From Deltaproteobacteria bacterium (GTDB taxonomy: Bacteria; Desulfobacterota; Desulfobacteria; Desulfobacterales; SpSt-501), in NCBI GenBank assembly GCA_016219005.1, contig JACRCN010000059.1, positions 1 to 43,436 on the forward strand: a DNA stretch of 43,436 bases, written 5' to 3'. The translations under genes were made by a program, and so were the position numbers. Below, piece by piece: positions 18,526 to 26,752 of the stretch. Under the pieces are notes generated by a model that worked only from the letters and a program-made list of their open reading frames with translations, searched no databases and was not told where the DNA came from. The stretch's first letter is position 1; each line of letters opens with the position of its first letter.

Positions 18526-18714
18526 ATGCGGAAAACATTTTTCGGCGCGTTGTGTCTGCTGATTCTTGCAGGCTGCTACGGGCCCGTCGACATCGCCTAC
18601 CACGAACCAGCCCGCTACATGGGGTCCATGGACCCGCTGCTGGCCAAAGAGCGCAGCCCCGAACAGCAGGAACTGCTGCTGCAGCGATTCAACAAGGGTC
18701 AAACCGACCGTTGA
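18526..18714 (+). CDS. Small lipoprotein 1 of the formate dehydrogenase operon
   Basis: A 62-residue protein with a lipoprotein signal (MRKTFFGALCLLILAGC, lipobox LAGC, acylated Cys17) and a short charged mature part that ends RFNKGQTDR. AAAGGGGG lies just before the ATG, 12 bp after fdhB. Its mature part resembles that of the next gene: both have an EP near the start, an L-x2-ER motif and a C-terminal R-x3-GQTDR. I recognise no named family. The position between the FeS and cytochrome b genes suggests an assembly or anchoring role for the periplasmic FDH. Confidence 0.8.
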   Translation: MRKTFFGALCLLILAGCYGPVDIAYHEPARYMGSMDPLLAKERSPEQQELLLQRFNKGQTDR

Positions 18715-18732
18715 TGGGACGAGGGATGCCTT

Positions 18733-18909
18733 ATGAAACCCATTCGTTACATTTTAGCGATCGTGCTGCTTGCGGCTGCAGGGGGATGTTCCCAGGTCAA
18801 AGAGCCTTGGGTGACGGGGGACCACCAGCTCAAGCAGGAACGGGCGCGGTCAGGTGAGGTTCATGAGGTCCTGGTTCACCGACTGTGGATGGGCCAGACC
18901 GACCGCTGA
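18733..18909 (+). CDS. Small lipoprotein 2 of the formate dehydrogenase operon
   Basis: This 58-residue protein begins MKPIRYILAIVLLAAAGGC, a lipoprotein signal with the acylated cysteine at residue 19. Its mature part contains EPWVTG and LKQERARSG and ends LVHRLWMGQTDR. The C-terminal GQTDR and upstream ER motif match lipoprotein 1, so the two look like diverged tandem copies. GAGGGATG sits upstream, and the gene lies 18 bp after lipoprotein 1 and 80 bp before the cytochrome b gene. It is short enough to be missed by ordinary gene calling. Confidence 0.75.
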   Translation: MKPIRYILAIVLLAAAGGCSQVKEPWVTGDHQLKQERARSGEVHEVLVHRLWMGQTDR

Positions 18910-18989
18910 CCCTTTGGGGCTTGACCTGCGGGTTGTTTCCCGCGCTCGGAACAACTGGCTCGCGTCTATTTATTCAAGGAGCATACATT

Positions 18990-19964
18990 ATGAAGCGATA
19001 TTGGAGCATCGGCATGGCTATCTTCACCGCAGCATGGCTGATAGCCGGCTGGACAGGCGAGGCGGTCTGCGGGTCCGACGCCCCGTCCCCCGGCATCAAC
19101 CGGCGGGCCGATTTCTGGCGCGGGGTCCGGGAAGGCGAGGCCGGCACCACGACCTCCGCCTCGGAGGGTCATAAGGTCTTGATCCAAAACGGCGGGCAGA
19201 ACTGGCGCCAGATCCGCAACGGTCCGATAGCCGGGGCAGCGCCGTGGCTCCTTTCGGCCGTGGTGTTCGCCATCGGGGTCTTTTTTGTGCTCGTGGGAAG
19301 GGACCGGCTGGAAGAACCTCGCAGCGGCGTAGCGATCCCGCGCTTTTCCCTGTTCGAGCGGATCCTGCATTGGTTCACGGCCTCCCTGTTCATTTTGCTG
19401 GCGTTGACCGGTCTGAGCATGCTGTTCGGCCGTGCGGTGCTGATCCCCGCGTTCGGGCTGGGCGCCTTTGCCGCCTACATGCAGGCAGGCTTGCTGGTTC
19501 ACAACTTCAGTGGACCATTGTTTTTTGCCGGGGTCTTAGTGGAAGCCATTACGTGGGCCAAGGAAAACATCCCCAAAAGGATGGACCTGGTGTGGTTCAA
19601 GAACCTCGGGGGCATGGTCGGAAAGGGGCCGCGGCCTCACGCCGGCCGGGTCAACGGCGGCGAGAAGGTCTGGTTCTGGTTCATGCTGACGGCGGGTCTG
19701 GTAAGCGGCGTCACCGGGCTGGTTCTGGATTTTCCGATCTTCGGCCAGAGCCGCCTGACCATGCAAATCGCCCACGTCATCCATGCTTCGATGGGTATCC
19801 TGTTTTTGGCAGCATCGTTCGGTCACATCTACATCGGCACTATCGGGGCCGAGGGTACCTTCGAGGGCATGTGGCGGGGAAAGGTGGATAAGGTCTGGGC
19901 TAAACAGCACAATGATCTTTGGTATGAACAAAAAGCTAAGGAACTTCACCTCGGGACCAATTAA
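18990..19964 (+). CDS. fdhC: Formate dehydrogenase cytochrome b (gamma) subunit
   Basis: The 324-residue membrane protein has a signal-like N-terminus and a periplasmic segment (LIQNGGQNWRQIRNGPI) before four TM helices. Candidate heme ligands lie in FERILHWFTASLF, LVHNFSGPLFF, QIAHVIHASMG and ASFGHIYIG. It ends with a cytoplasmic tail. This is the FdnI/FdoI-type diheme cytochrome b that takes electrons from the FeS subunit to menaquinone or ubiquinone. The ATG at 18990 follows CAAGGAG; a longer frame upstream overlaps the lipoprotein. It is the last gene of the FDH operon, and no terminator is obvious before the convergent pseudogene. Confidence 0.92.
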   Translation: MKRYWSIGMAIFTAAWLIAGWTGEAVCGSDAPSPGINRRADFWRGVREGEAGTTTSASEGHKVLIQNGGQNWRQIRNGPIAGAAPWLLSAVVFAIGVFFVLVGRDRLEEPRSGVAIPRFSLFERILHWFTASLFILLALTGLSMLFGRAVLIPAFGLGAFAAYMQAGLLVHNFSGPLFFAGVLVEAITWAKENIPKRMDLVWFKNLGGMVGKGPRPHAGRVNGGEKVWFWFMLTAGLVSGVTGLVLDFPIFGQSRLTMQIAHVIHASMGILFLAASFGHIYIGTIGAEGTFEGMWRGKVDKVWAKQHNDLWYEQKAKELHLGTN

Positions 19965-20229
19965 AACATCCCCATTGGCGTCAGTGCCTTGATCGGAATC
20001 GACTTATATGGGGATGGACGCTTGAATCTGGCAGCAGTCGACAATGGATCCGACGGTGTTCATATGGGGTGTAGCTGGATGGTTGGGGCCTCCCATCCGC
20101 CACACGGGGGTGCCTGCCAGACCTTAGGCTGCATCCTTCCGATAATCTGCCGGTATGCGCTTTCACATAAGCTGTCAGGAGATGGCTCAGGCCCACAGCC
20201 TTACCGTTCAGCTTCAAAGAAACGATATT

Positions 20230-20673
20230 TTAATGATGGCCTCTAATGACACACTCGGCCTCGTCGGGTCGGGTCTTTACTACCGTGCGGATGAAAAGGC
20301 CCTTTTGGTCCGTGACAATATCGACATGGACTGGTTTCTCCTCCGTGAAACGCTTCGCTTGTCCGACAACAGCCTCCGTGATTGGCCGGAGCACCTCGAG
20401 GCGAAGGTTCGGATCGCCCCCGAAGGCGCCAAGGGCGGCGGCAACGTCCAGTCCGCTCAGGCCATTGGTGCCCGGTATCAGGACAGCAATACCGTTCTTG
20501 TAAATGTTGGGATCGACCCATACGGCAATGGACTCAGGGTCACTATCAGGCAGGAGCGAAGCTGCCGCCGCAGGGGAGAGGGCAATGGCGACCGGTTCCG
20601 TGCAGCCAAGGGCTAAAGCGACCTCTACTGCAAGGATATCTTTCACCTTAAAAGAAGTGGATTCTGAACTCAT
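20230..20673 (-). pseudogene. N-terminal fragment of UPF0597 / L-cysteine desulfidase-like (serine dehydratase alpha-type) protein
   Basis: The readable 147 residues match the first third of UPF0597/CyuA-type proteins (about 430 residues): ALGCTEPVAIALSPAAAA, WVDPNIYKNGIAVLIPGTNG and DVAAALGAFGGDP. The frame stops at TAA (20230-20232) exactly where the family has the GHTNI-type motif: GHH, stop, then NIVSLKLNGKAVG in the same frame. So a nonsense codon plus loss of the C-terminal two thirds is likely, because family similarity fades soon after and the FDH operon ends at 19964. The missing part would hold the FeS-cluster cysteines. In its intact form the enzyme would release H2S, ammonia and pyruvate from cysteine, a fit with the ATC hydrolase upstream. 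Confidence 0.8.
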
Positions 20674-20892
20674 TTTCGATCCCTGTCATGGTTTACCCGA
20701 ATTGAATCCACATGCCACTCGGGGGACGAGTATCTTTCTGTTCATCCGGATGCCTTTGGGCTGAAAACTCTTCAACTTCCCCTTGGCGGACAAATCCCTG
20801 CCCTGTTCAGGCCACAGTTGAGGAGGCATCTGGGCACTCTTTAGCCGGTCGGACCGCACCAACCATCGCTGAGGTCATGTGGTTCATGCTCA

Positions 20893-21408
20893 TCATTTCT
20901 CAATCTGTTTTTTTCGAGTGAAGTTAACCTCGCAAACCCTATGACCTTGGGCGATCGTTTTGCCAAGATGGAACTCGAACTCCTCGAAGCGGCCGGCGAT
21001 TCCGCGATCGCCAGACATCGCGATATCGCAGAGCGTCGCAAGCATCTCTCCCTCGATGCCGATTTGTTGCCAAGCCGTGACAAGGGGGCAATAACCGTAC
21101 TCCAGTTCCAATTCCTCCTCGTTGATCTTCTTCACTTCGATTTCGAACACCTTCTTGATGTCTTCAGTGAAAAAGGTATTACCGAAGGAGACCAGACTGC
21201 CCGGAACATCCATCCGCTCCTTGATGCTTTCTCCATGAATGCATCCAGCCTTCAGTACCGCTGAATGACCGATCAGTTCCCAGTCGAACCCCCTTTCCTT
21301 TGCTTCCTTCAGGATGAGCCCCATCCACAATCCGCGATGGATAATTGCGCCTCGCAGTTTATTGATGACATCGTCTTGCGTTCTCTTCGGCTGATTCAAT
21401 TTGCTCAT
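20893..21408 (-). CDS. L-2-amino-thiazoline-4-carboxylate hydrolase-like protein
   Basis: The 171-residue cytoplasmic protein resembles the ATC hydrolase family, whose founding enzyme opens the thiazoline ring of ATC to give S- or N-carbamoyl-L-cysteine. Segments such as LRGAIIHRGLWMGLILKEA, FTEDIKKVFEIEV, ELEYGYCPLVTAWQQIG and CDIAMSGDRGIAGRF fit this family. GAGGAG lies upstream of the ATG, 143 bp after livF in the same direction. With a Liv-type importer upstream and a cysteine desulfidase-like remnant downstream, uptake and breakdown of a sulfur-containing cyclic or modified amino acid is a reasonable inference. Many family members have no tested substrate. Confidence 0.75.
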   Translation of the reverse strand: MSKLNQPKRTQDDVINKLRGAIIHRGLWMGLILKEAKERGFDWELIGHSAVLKAGCIHGESIKERMDVPGSLVSFGNTFFTEDIKKVFEIEVKKINEEELELEYGYCPLVTAWQQIGIEGEMLATLCDIAMSGDRGIAGRFEEFEFHLGKTIAQGHRVCEVNFTRKKQIEK

Positions 21409-21551
21409 TGTGATATCTCCTCAAATTTGAATGCAAACAGACGTTCCATTTGTCTTTTGCTTGCACAACAATACCCCAGCAACTCTGGCTTTAGGAATAA
21501 CCCAGGAAATCCAGGCAGACGCCCTTCAATGCCGCAGCTGGATGTTGCGGA

Positions 21552-22277
21552 TCAAGTCGTTGCCCCGGTCACGCCCAGATACGCCCGGCGGATGGCGTCA
21601 TCCTCGCGAAGTTCCGCGCAGGCCGCCTCGTGGGTTATCTTCCCCGTTTCCATAACATATCCGTAGCGAGCCACTTGCAGCGCCAGGTTCGCGTTCTGCT
21701 CAATCATGAGGATGGTCTTGCCCATGGCGTTGATCTGAACGATAAACTCGAAAATCTTGTCCACCAAGATGGGGGCGATACCGAGACTCGGCTCGTCCAA
21801 GAAGAGGATGTCGGGATCAGACATCAGGCCACGCGCGATGGCGAGCATCTGCTGTTCACCGCCAGAGAGTGTTCCTCCTTCCTTTTTTCTCCTTTCAGCC
21901 AGCCTCGGAAAGAGCTGATAACTGCGCTCCAGCAGATCCTTGACTCGCGCCTTGTCAGAGATGATGTATGCCCCTGCATACAGATTCTCCTCCACCGAAA
22001 GTTCAGAGAATATCTTCCGTCCCTCTGGAACGTGGGAGATCCCACTTCGCACAATCGCCTCGGAAGCGTGATTGAAGATGCTCTTTCCCCGGAAGGAGAC
22101 GGTACCCGATGTCGCGTGGACCACACCCGAGATGGCGCATAGCAGCGTTGTCTTACCTGCACCGTTGGCACCAATGAGGGCGACGAAGTCTCCCTGCTCG
22201 AGCCTCAAGGAAACACCTTTGAGGGCGTTGATTTTCCCATAGTGGACCACGAGGTCTTTCACATCTAAGAGTGCCAA
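21552..22277 (-). CDS. livF: Branched-chain amino acid-type ABC transporter ATP-binding protein LivF
   Basis: The 241-residue ATPase has Walker A GANGAGKTT, signature LSGGEQQMLAIARGL, Walker B ILFLDEPSLGIAP and the LivF-typical ending ELREDDAIRRAYLG. It starts 2 bp after the livG stop. It pairs with LivG to drive the importer. The true ligand depends on the receptor, and the neighbouring catabolic gene argues for something other than plain leucine or valine. Confidence 0.94.
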   Translation of the reverse strand: MALLDVKDLVVHYGKINALKGVSLRLEQGDFVALIGANGAGKTTLLCAISGVVHATSGTVSFRGKSIFNHASEAIVRSGISHVPEGRKIFSELSVEENLYAGAYIISDKARVKDLLERSYQLFPRLAERRKKEGGTLSGGEQQMLAIARGLMSDPDILFLDEPSLGIAPILVDKIFEFIVQINAMGKTILMIEQNANLALQVARYGYVMETGKITHEAACAELREDDAIRRAYLGVTGATT

Positions 22278-22279
22278 GA

Positions 22280-23041
22280 CTACGCCCTCCTCTTGCCTAG
22301 ATAGGCTTCGATGACGCGGTCATCGTTCTGGACCTCCACCGCGTTGCCCTCAGCGATCTTGACACCATAATCCAGGACCGTAATTCTGTCAGCGATACTC
22401 ATGATCAGCCTCACGTCGTGTTCGATGATCAGCACTGTGAGGCCGTCCTCCCTGAGGGCGCGGATGAACTGGTCAAGTTCTTCGGTCTCCGCGTTGTTCA
22501 TACCTGCTGCGGGTTCGTCCAAGAGCAGAAGCTTCGGTTTGCTTGCTAAGGCCCTCGCGATTTCGAGCTTGCGTTGTTCGCCATAGGGAAGGTTCCGCGC
22601 GTATTCGTGCCGCTTGTCCGCCAAGCCAACTTTCTCTATCAACTCCATGGCGAGTTCCCGGCTTTCCTTCTCCTCGCGCCGGTATCGGGCATTCCGGGAA
22701 ATGGCGCCCCAGACGAATGACTTGTAGTGGTTGTGGGTGCCCGTTATGACATTGTCGAGGACGGACATGTAGGCGAACAGGCGAATGTTCTGGAATGTCC
22801 GCGCAATTCCCTTGGCTGAAATGGCCTGAGGAGATAGCCGCTCGATGCGCTCGCCTTTCCAGATGATCCGACCGGAATCGGCTGGGATGATGGAGGTAAT
22901 GTTGTTGAAGAAAGTCGTCTTGCCAGCGCCGTTGGGACCAATCACCGCATGGATGGTTTCTTCTTTGACGGAAAGATCCACGGCATTGACTGCGGTAAGA
23001 CCGCCGAACTTCTTTTCAAGCTTGGTGATTTCAAGAATCAC
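22280..23041 (-). CDS. livG: Branched-chain amino acid-type ABC transporter ATP-binding protein LivG
   Basis: The 253-residue ATPase has Walker A GPNGAGKTTFFN, Q-loop and ARTFQNIRLFAYMSV region, signature LPYGEQRKLEIARAL and Walker B LLLLDEPAAGMN. It ends DDRVIEAYLGKRRA as LivG proteins do. I placed the start at GTG (23041), which overlaps the livM stop by 4 nt and gives the usual family length and N-terminus (VILEITKLEKKFGGL). The open frame continues about 120 codons upstream into livM, but that stretch is not protein-like. Confidence 0.93.
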   Translation of the reverse strand: MILEITKLEKKFGGLTAVNAVDLSVKEETIHAVIGPNGAGKTTFFNNITSIIPADSGRIIWKGERIERLSPQAISAKGIARTFQNIRLFAYMSVLDNVITGTHNHYKSFVWGAISRNARYRREEKESRELAMELIEKVGLADKRHEYARNLPYGEQRKLEIARALASKPKLLLLDEPAAGMNNAETEELDQFIRALREDGLTVLIIEHDVRLIMSIADRITVLDYGVKIAEGNAVEVQNDDRVIEAYLGKRRA

Positions 23042-24066
23042 TTGGCACCTTCGACTTTCTCGCATTCGGCGGAAAATCCACTTCTCAAGAACGAGAAGCG
23101 GCGAGCGCCGGAAGCGGGGGCAAACAATCCCTTCACGCCGGCCAGTCCTTCGGGTTTGACCACGATGACCAGAATCAGGAGGGCCCCGTACAGGACCATG
23201 CGGTATTCCGCGAGGAATCGGAAGGCCTCGGGGATTATGATCAGGATCAAGGCGCCGATGATGGGGCCGATGATCGAACCGGTGCCGCCCAAGGCCACCA
23301 TGGTGAGGATCAGGAAAGACTCGTTCATGCCGAATTGGTCGGCGCTGATGAAGGTGATGAAATGGGCGTAAAAAGCCCCTGCCAAGCCAGCTATCAGGCA
23401 AGCGATGGTGAAGGCCAGAACTTTATACCCAAAGACCGAAATCCCCATGCTCGAAGCGGCGATCTCATCCTCGCGGATGGCCACCCATGCGCGCCCAACT
23501 CTGGAATGGTAGAGCCGGAAGATGAGGAAAACCATCAAGATGGCGAAAACCAGGATCAAATAGTAGTATTGGGTGGAACTGACCAGCTCGAATCCCAGGA
23601 TACTTGGGGGCGGGATGCCCGGAATGCCCATGGGCCCTCGGGTCAAGGAAGGCCAGTTCATAATGAGAATACGGACGATTTCGCCGAAGGCCAGGGTGCC
23701 GAAGACCAGGAAGGTCTGCCTGAGTCTTAAAGTGGCCAGGCCCAAGAAGGCTCCCACCAGAGCGGTGAGGATCCCCGCAATAGGCATGGTCACCCAGAAC
23801 GTCCAGTCTAGATTGATGGCCAGGATCGCCGAGGTGTAAGCACCTATCCCATAGAAGGCACCGTGTCCTAGGGAATACATCCCAGTGAAGCCGATAATCA
23901 GGTTGAGGCTGGACGCCAGGACCACGTAGAGGGCCATCATGGTGGCTATCTGAATAAGATAGTCACTCCCTCCCAGCAGCCCGGGGACAGCCAGAACAAG
24001 CACGACCGCTCCAATCCAGAAGGGCGTTTGGTTTCTCTTTAACGGCATAGCCATGAAAGTATTCAT
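23038..24066 (-). CDS. livM: Branched-chain amino acid-type ABC transporter permease LivM
   Basis: The 342-residue inner-membrane permease is strongly hydrophobic and has the LivM hallmark GYSLGHGAFYGIGAY-like segment (here GMYSLGHGAFYGIGAYTSA). It also has the EAA-type loop RVGRAWVAIREDEIAASSMG that binds the ATPases, and FITFISADQFGMNESFLIL. The start is ATG at 24066 or a GTG one codon earlier. It follows livH by 11 bp. The C-terminal tail runs on after the last TM and overlaps the livG start. Confidence 0.93.
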   Translation of the reverse strand: MNTFMAMPLKRNQTPFWIGAVVLVLAVPGLLGGSDYLIQIATMMALYVVLASSLNLIIGFTGMYSLGHGAFYGIGAYTSAILAINLDWTFWVTMPIAGILTALVGAFLGLATLRLRQTFLVFGTLAFGEIVRILIMNWPSLTRGPMGIPGIPPPSILGFELVSSTQYYYLILVFAILMVFLIFRLYHSRVGRAWVAIREDEIAASSMGISVFGYKVLAFTIACLIAGLAGAFYAHFITFISADQFGMNESFLILTMVALGGTGSIIGPIIGALILIIIPEAFRFLAEYRMVLYGALLILVIVVKPEGLAGVKGLFAPASGARRFSFLRSGFSAECEKVEGAK

Positions 24067-24077
24067 CACAGAGGCCC

Positions 24078-24944
24078 CTATAGCTTGGTCTTTTTTCCGA
24101 GGATCCCATTGGGGCGGAAGAGTAAAAAAATGATCAAAATGAGGAAACTGACGAAGTCCCTGTACCCCGAAGACATGAACTTCACGCTCAGATTCTCGAT
24201 GGCTCCCAAGAGATAGCCTCCGAGAATCGCTCCTGGGATCGAGGTGATTCCACCGAAGACCGCGGCCGTGAAGCCTTTGATTGCTGGGACGAAGCCCATG
24301 CCAGCGTTGACCGCGTTGTAGTAGATGGCCGCCAAGACTCCCACAAAACCCACTAGCGCTCCGGAAAGCGAAAATGCTAAGGAAGTCACCCGATCAACCT
24401 TCATCCCCATAAGGCTGGCGGTTCGGTAATCCAGAGCCACGGCGCGCACTGCAAGGCCCACTTTGGTGCGGTAGAACAGGAGCTGGAGTAGGACCATCAT
24501 GATGATGGCGACGGCCACCATGAGCACCTGAAGCCAGGAGATGTTAGCTTCTGCAATGGTGAAAGCGGTCTGGGAGTAGTAACTGGGCATCGATTTGGTC
24601 TCGGCTCCGAACAAGGTCGAAGCGGTCTCCTTGAGGAAAAACGAGAAACCAATGGTGCAGACCAGCGAGGCGATGTGAGGAACCCCGCGCATGGCCTTGA
24701 AGGCGACCTTTTCGATGAGCCACCCCACGATCCACCCGACCATGAAACCTGCGAACAGCGCCACCCCGAGGTTTGGTGTTACATGCATTACCACCAGCCA
24801 CCCCGCGTAGGCTCCCAACATGTAGAGCTCTCCCATGGCGAAATTAACCATTCTGAGAAGCCCCCACACCAATGAGAACGAGATGGCGATGAGCGCGAAC
24901 AAGCTGCCCTGCGCTATGCCGTTGATGAGCTGTTGCAGAAACAT
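24078..24944 (-). CDS. livH: Branched-chain amino acid-type ABC transporter permease LivH
   Basis: The 288-residue permease begins MFLQQLINGIAQGSLFALIA, a canonical LivH start, and contains LLRMVNFAMGELYMLGAY. Its EAA loop is VGLAVRAVALDYRTASLMGM, and it ends LLFRPNGILGKKTKL. GGAGAG lies upstream. It follows the receptor gene by 66 bp. With LivM it forms the translocation pore. Confidence 0.94.
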   Translation of the reverse strand: MFLQQLINGIAQGSLFALIAISFSLVWGLLRMVNFAMGELYMLGAYAGWLVVMHVTPNLGVALFAGFMVGWIVGWLIEKVAFKAMRGVPHIASLVCTIGFSFFLKETASTLFGAETKSMPSYYSQTAFTIAEANISWLQVLMVAVAIIMMVLLQLLFYRTKVGLAVRAVALDYRTASLMGMKVDRVTSLAFSLSGALVGFVGVLAAIYYNAVNAGMGFVPAIKGFTAAVFGGITSIPGAILGGYLLGAIENLSVKFMSSGYRDFVSFLILIIFLLFRPNGILGKKTKL

Positions 24945-25010
24945 AGAACTCTCTCCTCATGGATCCCCTGGTCGCGCGCAAGACCTGAGAGTGTCTCCAT
25001 AGTGGCCGGG

Positions 25011-26138
25011 CTATTCTACCAGTTGGAACTCTCCATTGATGACCTGGACCGGCTTATACGTCTTGATCGCGTTGCGCTCAGCGGTGAACGTGATAGAACC
25101 AGCGAGCCCCTTGAAATCCTTGGAACTGGCCAGGGCGTCGCGTACGGCATTCCGGTCAACGGAGCCTGCCCGTTTGATGGCATCGGCCAGAATGTAAACA
25201 CAGTCATAGGCCAAGGCTGCGGCGAAGTTAGGGGTGTTGCCGAATTTCTTCTCGAAGGTTGAAACGTATGCCTGAATACGGGGATCCGGGTCCTTGGCGA
25301 AAAAGCTCACGTTGGAGTAAATGCCGTTCACCGCAGTGCCTCCGAGCTGAATCAACTGGGGAGAATAGAGCGCACTTGCTCCGATGACCGGAAGGTTCCA
25401 ACTCATCTTTTCCCGTTGCTTGCTGATCAGAGCGCCATCATTATACATGGTCGCTAGGAACAGAGCATCAGGCTTGAACTCCTTGAGTTTGGTTAGCACT
25501 GCGTTGAAATCGGTTTCGCCTTGGAAGTACGATTCGGTGGCCACGATTTTTCCACCTCGCTTCTCGAAGTTCTCCTTAAAGGATTTTTGTGTGTCTACCC
25601 CCCAGTCGTTGTTGATGTATAGCAGAGCCATGTTCTTGAACTTAAGCTTGTCTACGGCTAAAGCAGCCATGACAGGCTGCTCCCAATACTGACTTCCGTA
25701 GACGCTAAAGCTCCACTTAGAGCCGGAGGCGAATTTGGTATGGCTAGCCGTAGGCGAGAGTTGGATCATGCCTGCTCGGTTGTAGATAGGTTGCGCAGCC
25801 ATGCAGCAGGTGGAAGTGAAATCACCGATCTGCGCCACGATTGTGGAGTCTGAGGTCCATTTCTGTGCCAGCATGGCAGATTCCTTCGGGTCTCCCTTGG
25901 AATCGCCGACGCTGAGTTCGAATTTCTTGTTCAGCACGCCACCATTTGCATTGATTTCATCGATTGCCATTTCTACCGAGTGTTTGAAGTTGTTGCCATA
26001 TTCCGCGTAGTCGCCTGTTATGGGAGCCGTGAGCGCGATATGGATGATTGAGCTATTTGGAGTACCAGCCGCCCATGCTGCAAATCCGCTGCTGACCAAC
26101 AGAACCGTGCTGATAAGAGAGATCAATTTTTTCTTCAT
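25011..26138 (-). CDS. Periplasmic Leu/Ile/Val-type receptor (ABC substrate-binding protein)
   Basis: The 375-residue protein has a signal peptide (MKKKLISLISTVLLVSSGFA, cleavage near AWAAG). It has type-1 periplasmic binding motifs: IHIALTAPITGDYAEYGNNF, LSVGDSKGDPKESAMLAQKW and MALLYINNDWGVDTQKSFKE. I chose the ATG at 26138 because AGGAG precedes it and the signal peptide begins there. It is the first intact gene of the Liv-type operon. The ligand should be an amino acid or an analogue; given the ATC hydrolase gene, a thiazoline or modified cysteine is possible. Confidence 0.92.
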   Translation of the reverse strand: MKKKLISLISTVLLVSSGFAAWAAGTPNSSIIHIALTAPITGDYAEYGNNFKHSVEMAIDEINANGGVLNKKFELSVGDSKGDPKESAMLAQKWTSDSTIVAQIGDFTSTCCMAAQPIYNRAGMIQLSPTASHTKFASGSKWSFSVYGSQYWEQPVMAALAVDKLKFKNMALLYINNDWGVDTQKSFKENFEKRGGKIVATESYFQGETDFNAVLTKLKEFKPDALFLATMYNDGALISKQREKMSWNLPVIGASALYSPQLIQLGGTAVNGIYSNVSFFAKDPDPRIQAYVSTFEKKFGNTPNFAAALAYDCVYILADAIKRAGSVDRNAVRDALASSKDFKGLAGSITFTAERNAIKTYKPVQVINGEFQLVE

Positions 26139-26296
26139 TGAATTTCTCCTCTTAAGTTTGTGATGGCGGGTAATCCATCCCTTATTGATTGCTTGACCCA
26201 CCGTTTGGATAACTCGCGCCCCCATCTTCTAAGAAAATTCTGCATCTTTCCGTCTAGTTAGATCCACGATCGTGCGTTTCATTTAACATTCTCATT

Positions 26297-26476
26297 CTAC
26301 TCCTTTTTTTTACCCTCCTTTGCATCCGTAAGCCCTTTCAGACGCCCCTTGGCTTCAGCCAGCCGATCCTCCGACTGCGGCATCAGGGCAATGCGAAAGT
26401 AGCCTTCTCCATACTTCTCGTGCATTGATCCGGGGATCATCCAAACCGCGATTTTTTCCAACACATCAAGGCACGA
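26297..26476 (-). pseudogene. 3' remnant of a class I/II aminotransferase
   Basis: About 58 codons ending at 26297 read VLEKIAVWMIPGSMHEKYGE followed by GYFRIALMPQSEDRLAEAKG. This is the conserved C-terminus of fold-type I PLP aminotransferases, including the arginine that binds the substrate carboxylate (GYFRI). The frame extends 5' to a possible start near 26629, but that part lies in the repeat-rich promoter region and is not aminotransferase-like. A deletion has evidently removed the first roughly 330 residues. The gene was probably the first of the Liv/ATC operon. Confidence 0.75.
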
Positions 26477-26558
26477 TTCTTTCGACCTCTCGACTCCCTG
26501 GCATCCCCTTTTTTGTCCGATCAAAGGTGTGCACCTCGGTTCAACCATATCACGGACT

Positions 26559-26630
26559 CGACGTGCGTACGTCAATGCATGCAGTATGCATGCATGTTTG
26601 ATACCTATATGCACGACCATTGCATACATG
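26559..26630. promoter_or_regulatory. Repeat-rich candidate GntR operator region
   Basis: The stretch holds the near-palindrome ATGCATGC-AGT-ATGCATGCAT (26576-26596), the near-palindrome GACGTGCGTACGTC (26559-26572) and TTGCATACATG (26620-26630). FCD-type GntR regulators often bind short palindromes with TGTATGCA/TGCATACA character. The sequence lies over the putative minus-strand promoter. Confidence 0.45.
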
Positions 26631-26634
26631 TCAA
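26606..26634 (-). promoter_or_regulatory. Candidate promoter of the Liv/ATC operon
   Basis: On the minus strand a perfect TTGACA (26629-26634) is followed after 17 bp by CATATA (26606-26611). Transcription would begin near 26598, cross the aminotransferase remnant and enter the receptor gene after a leader of about 460 nt. It overlaps a TGCATACATG repeat. Confidence 0.45.
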
Positions 26635-26752
26635 GTTATTTTTTTACTATCTATTAGGCTGTTTTAATTTCATTATTTATTTACAATACACTTAAGCATA
26701 GATGTCTTCTCCTTAACTCCAGGCGCTTTTTATATGAACTAACCGAAATGGC

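Noticed and set aside
16656..18702. Long minus-strand ORFs opposite the formate dehydrogenase genes
   Set aside because: These are shadow frames produced by GC-rich codon bias of fdhA and fdhB; their products show no family features.
23042..23401. 120-codon N-terminal extension of LivG
   Set aside because: It is an open frame opposite real livM coding sequence, with Arg/His/Pro-rich noise. The GTG at 23041 fits the family start and overlaps the livM stop.
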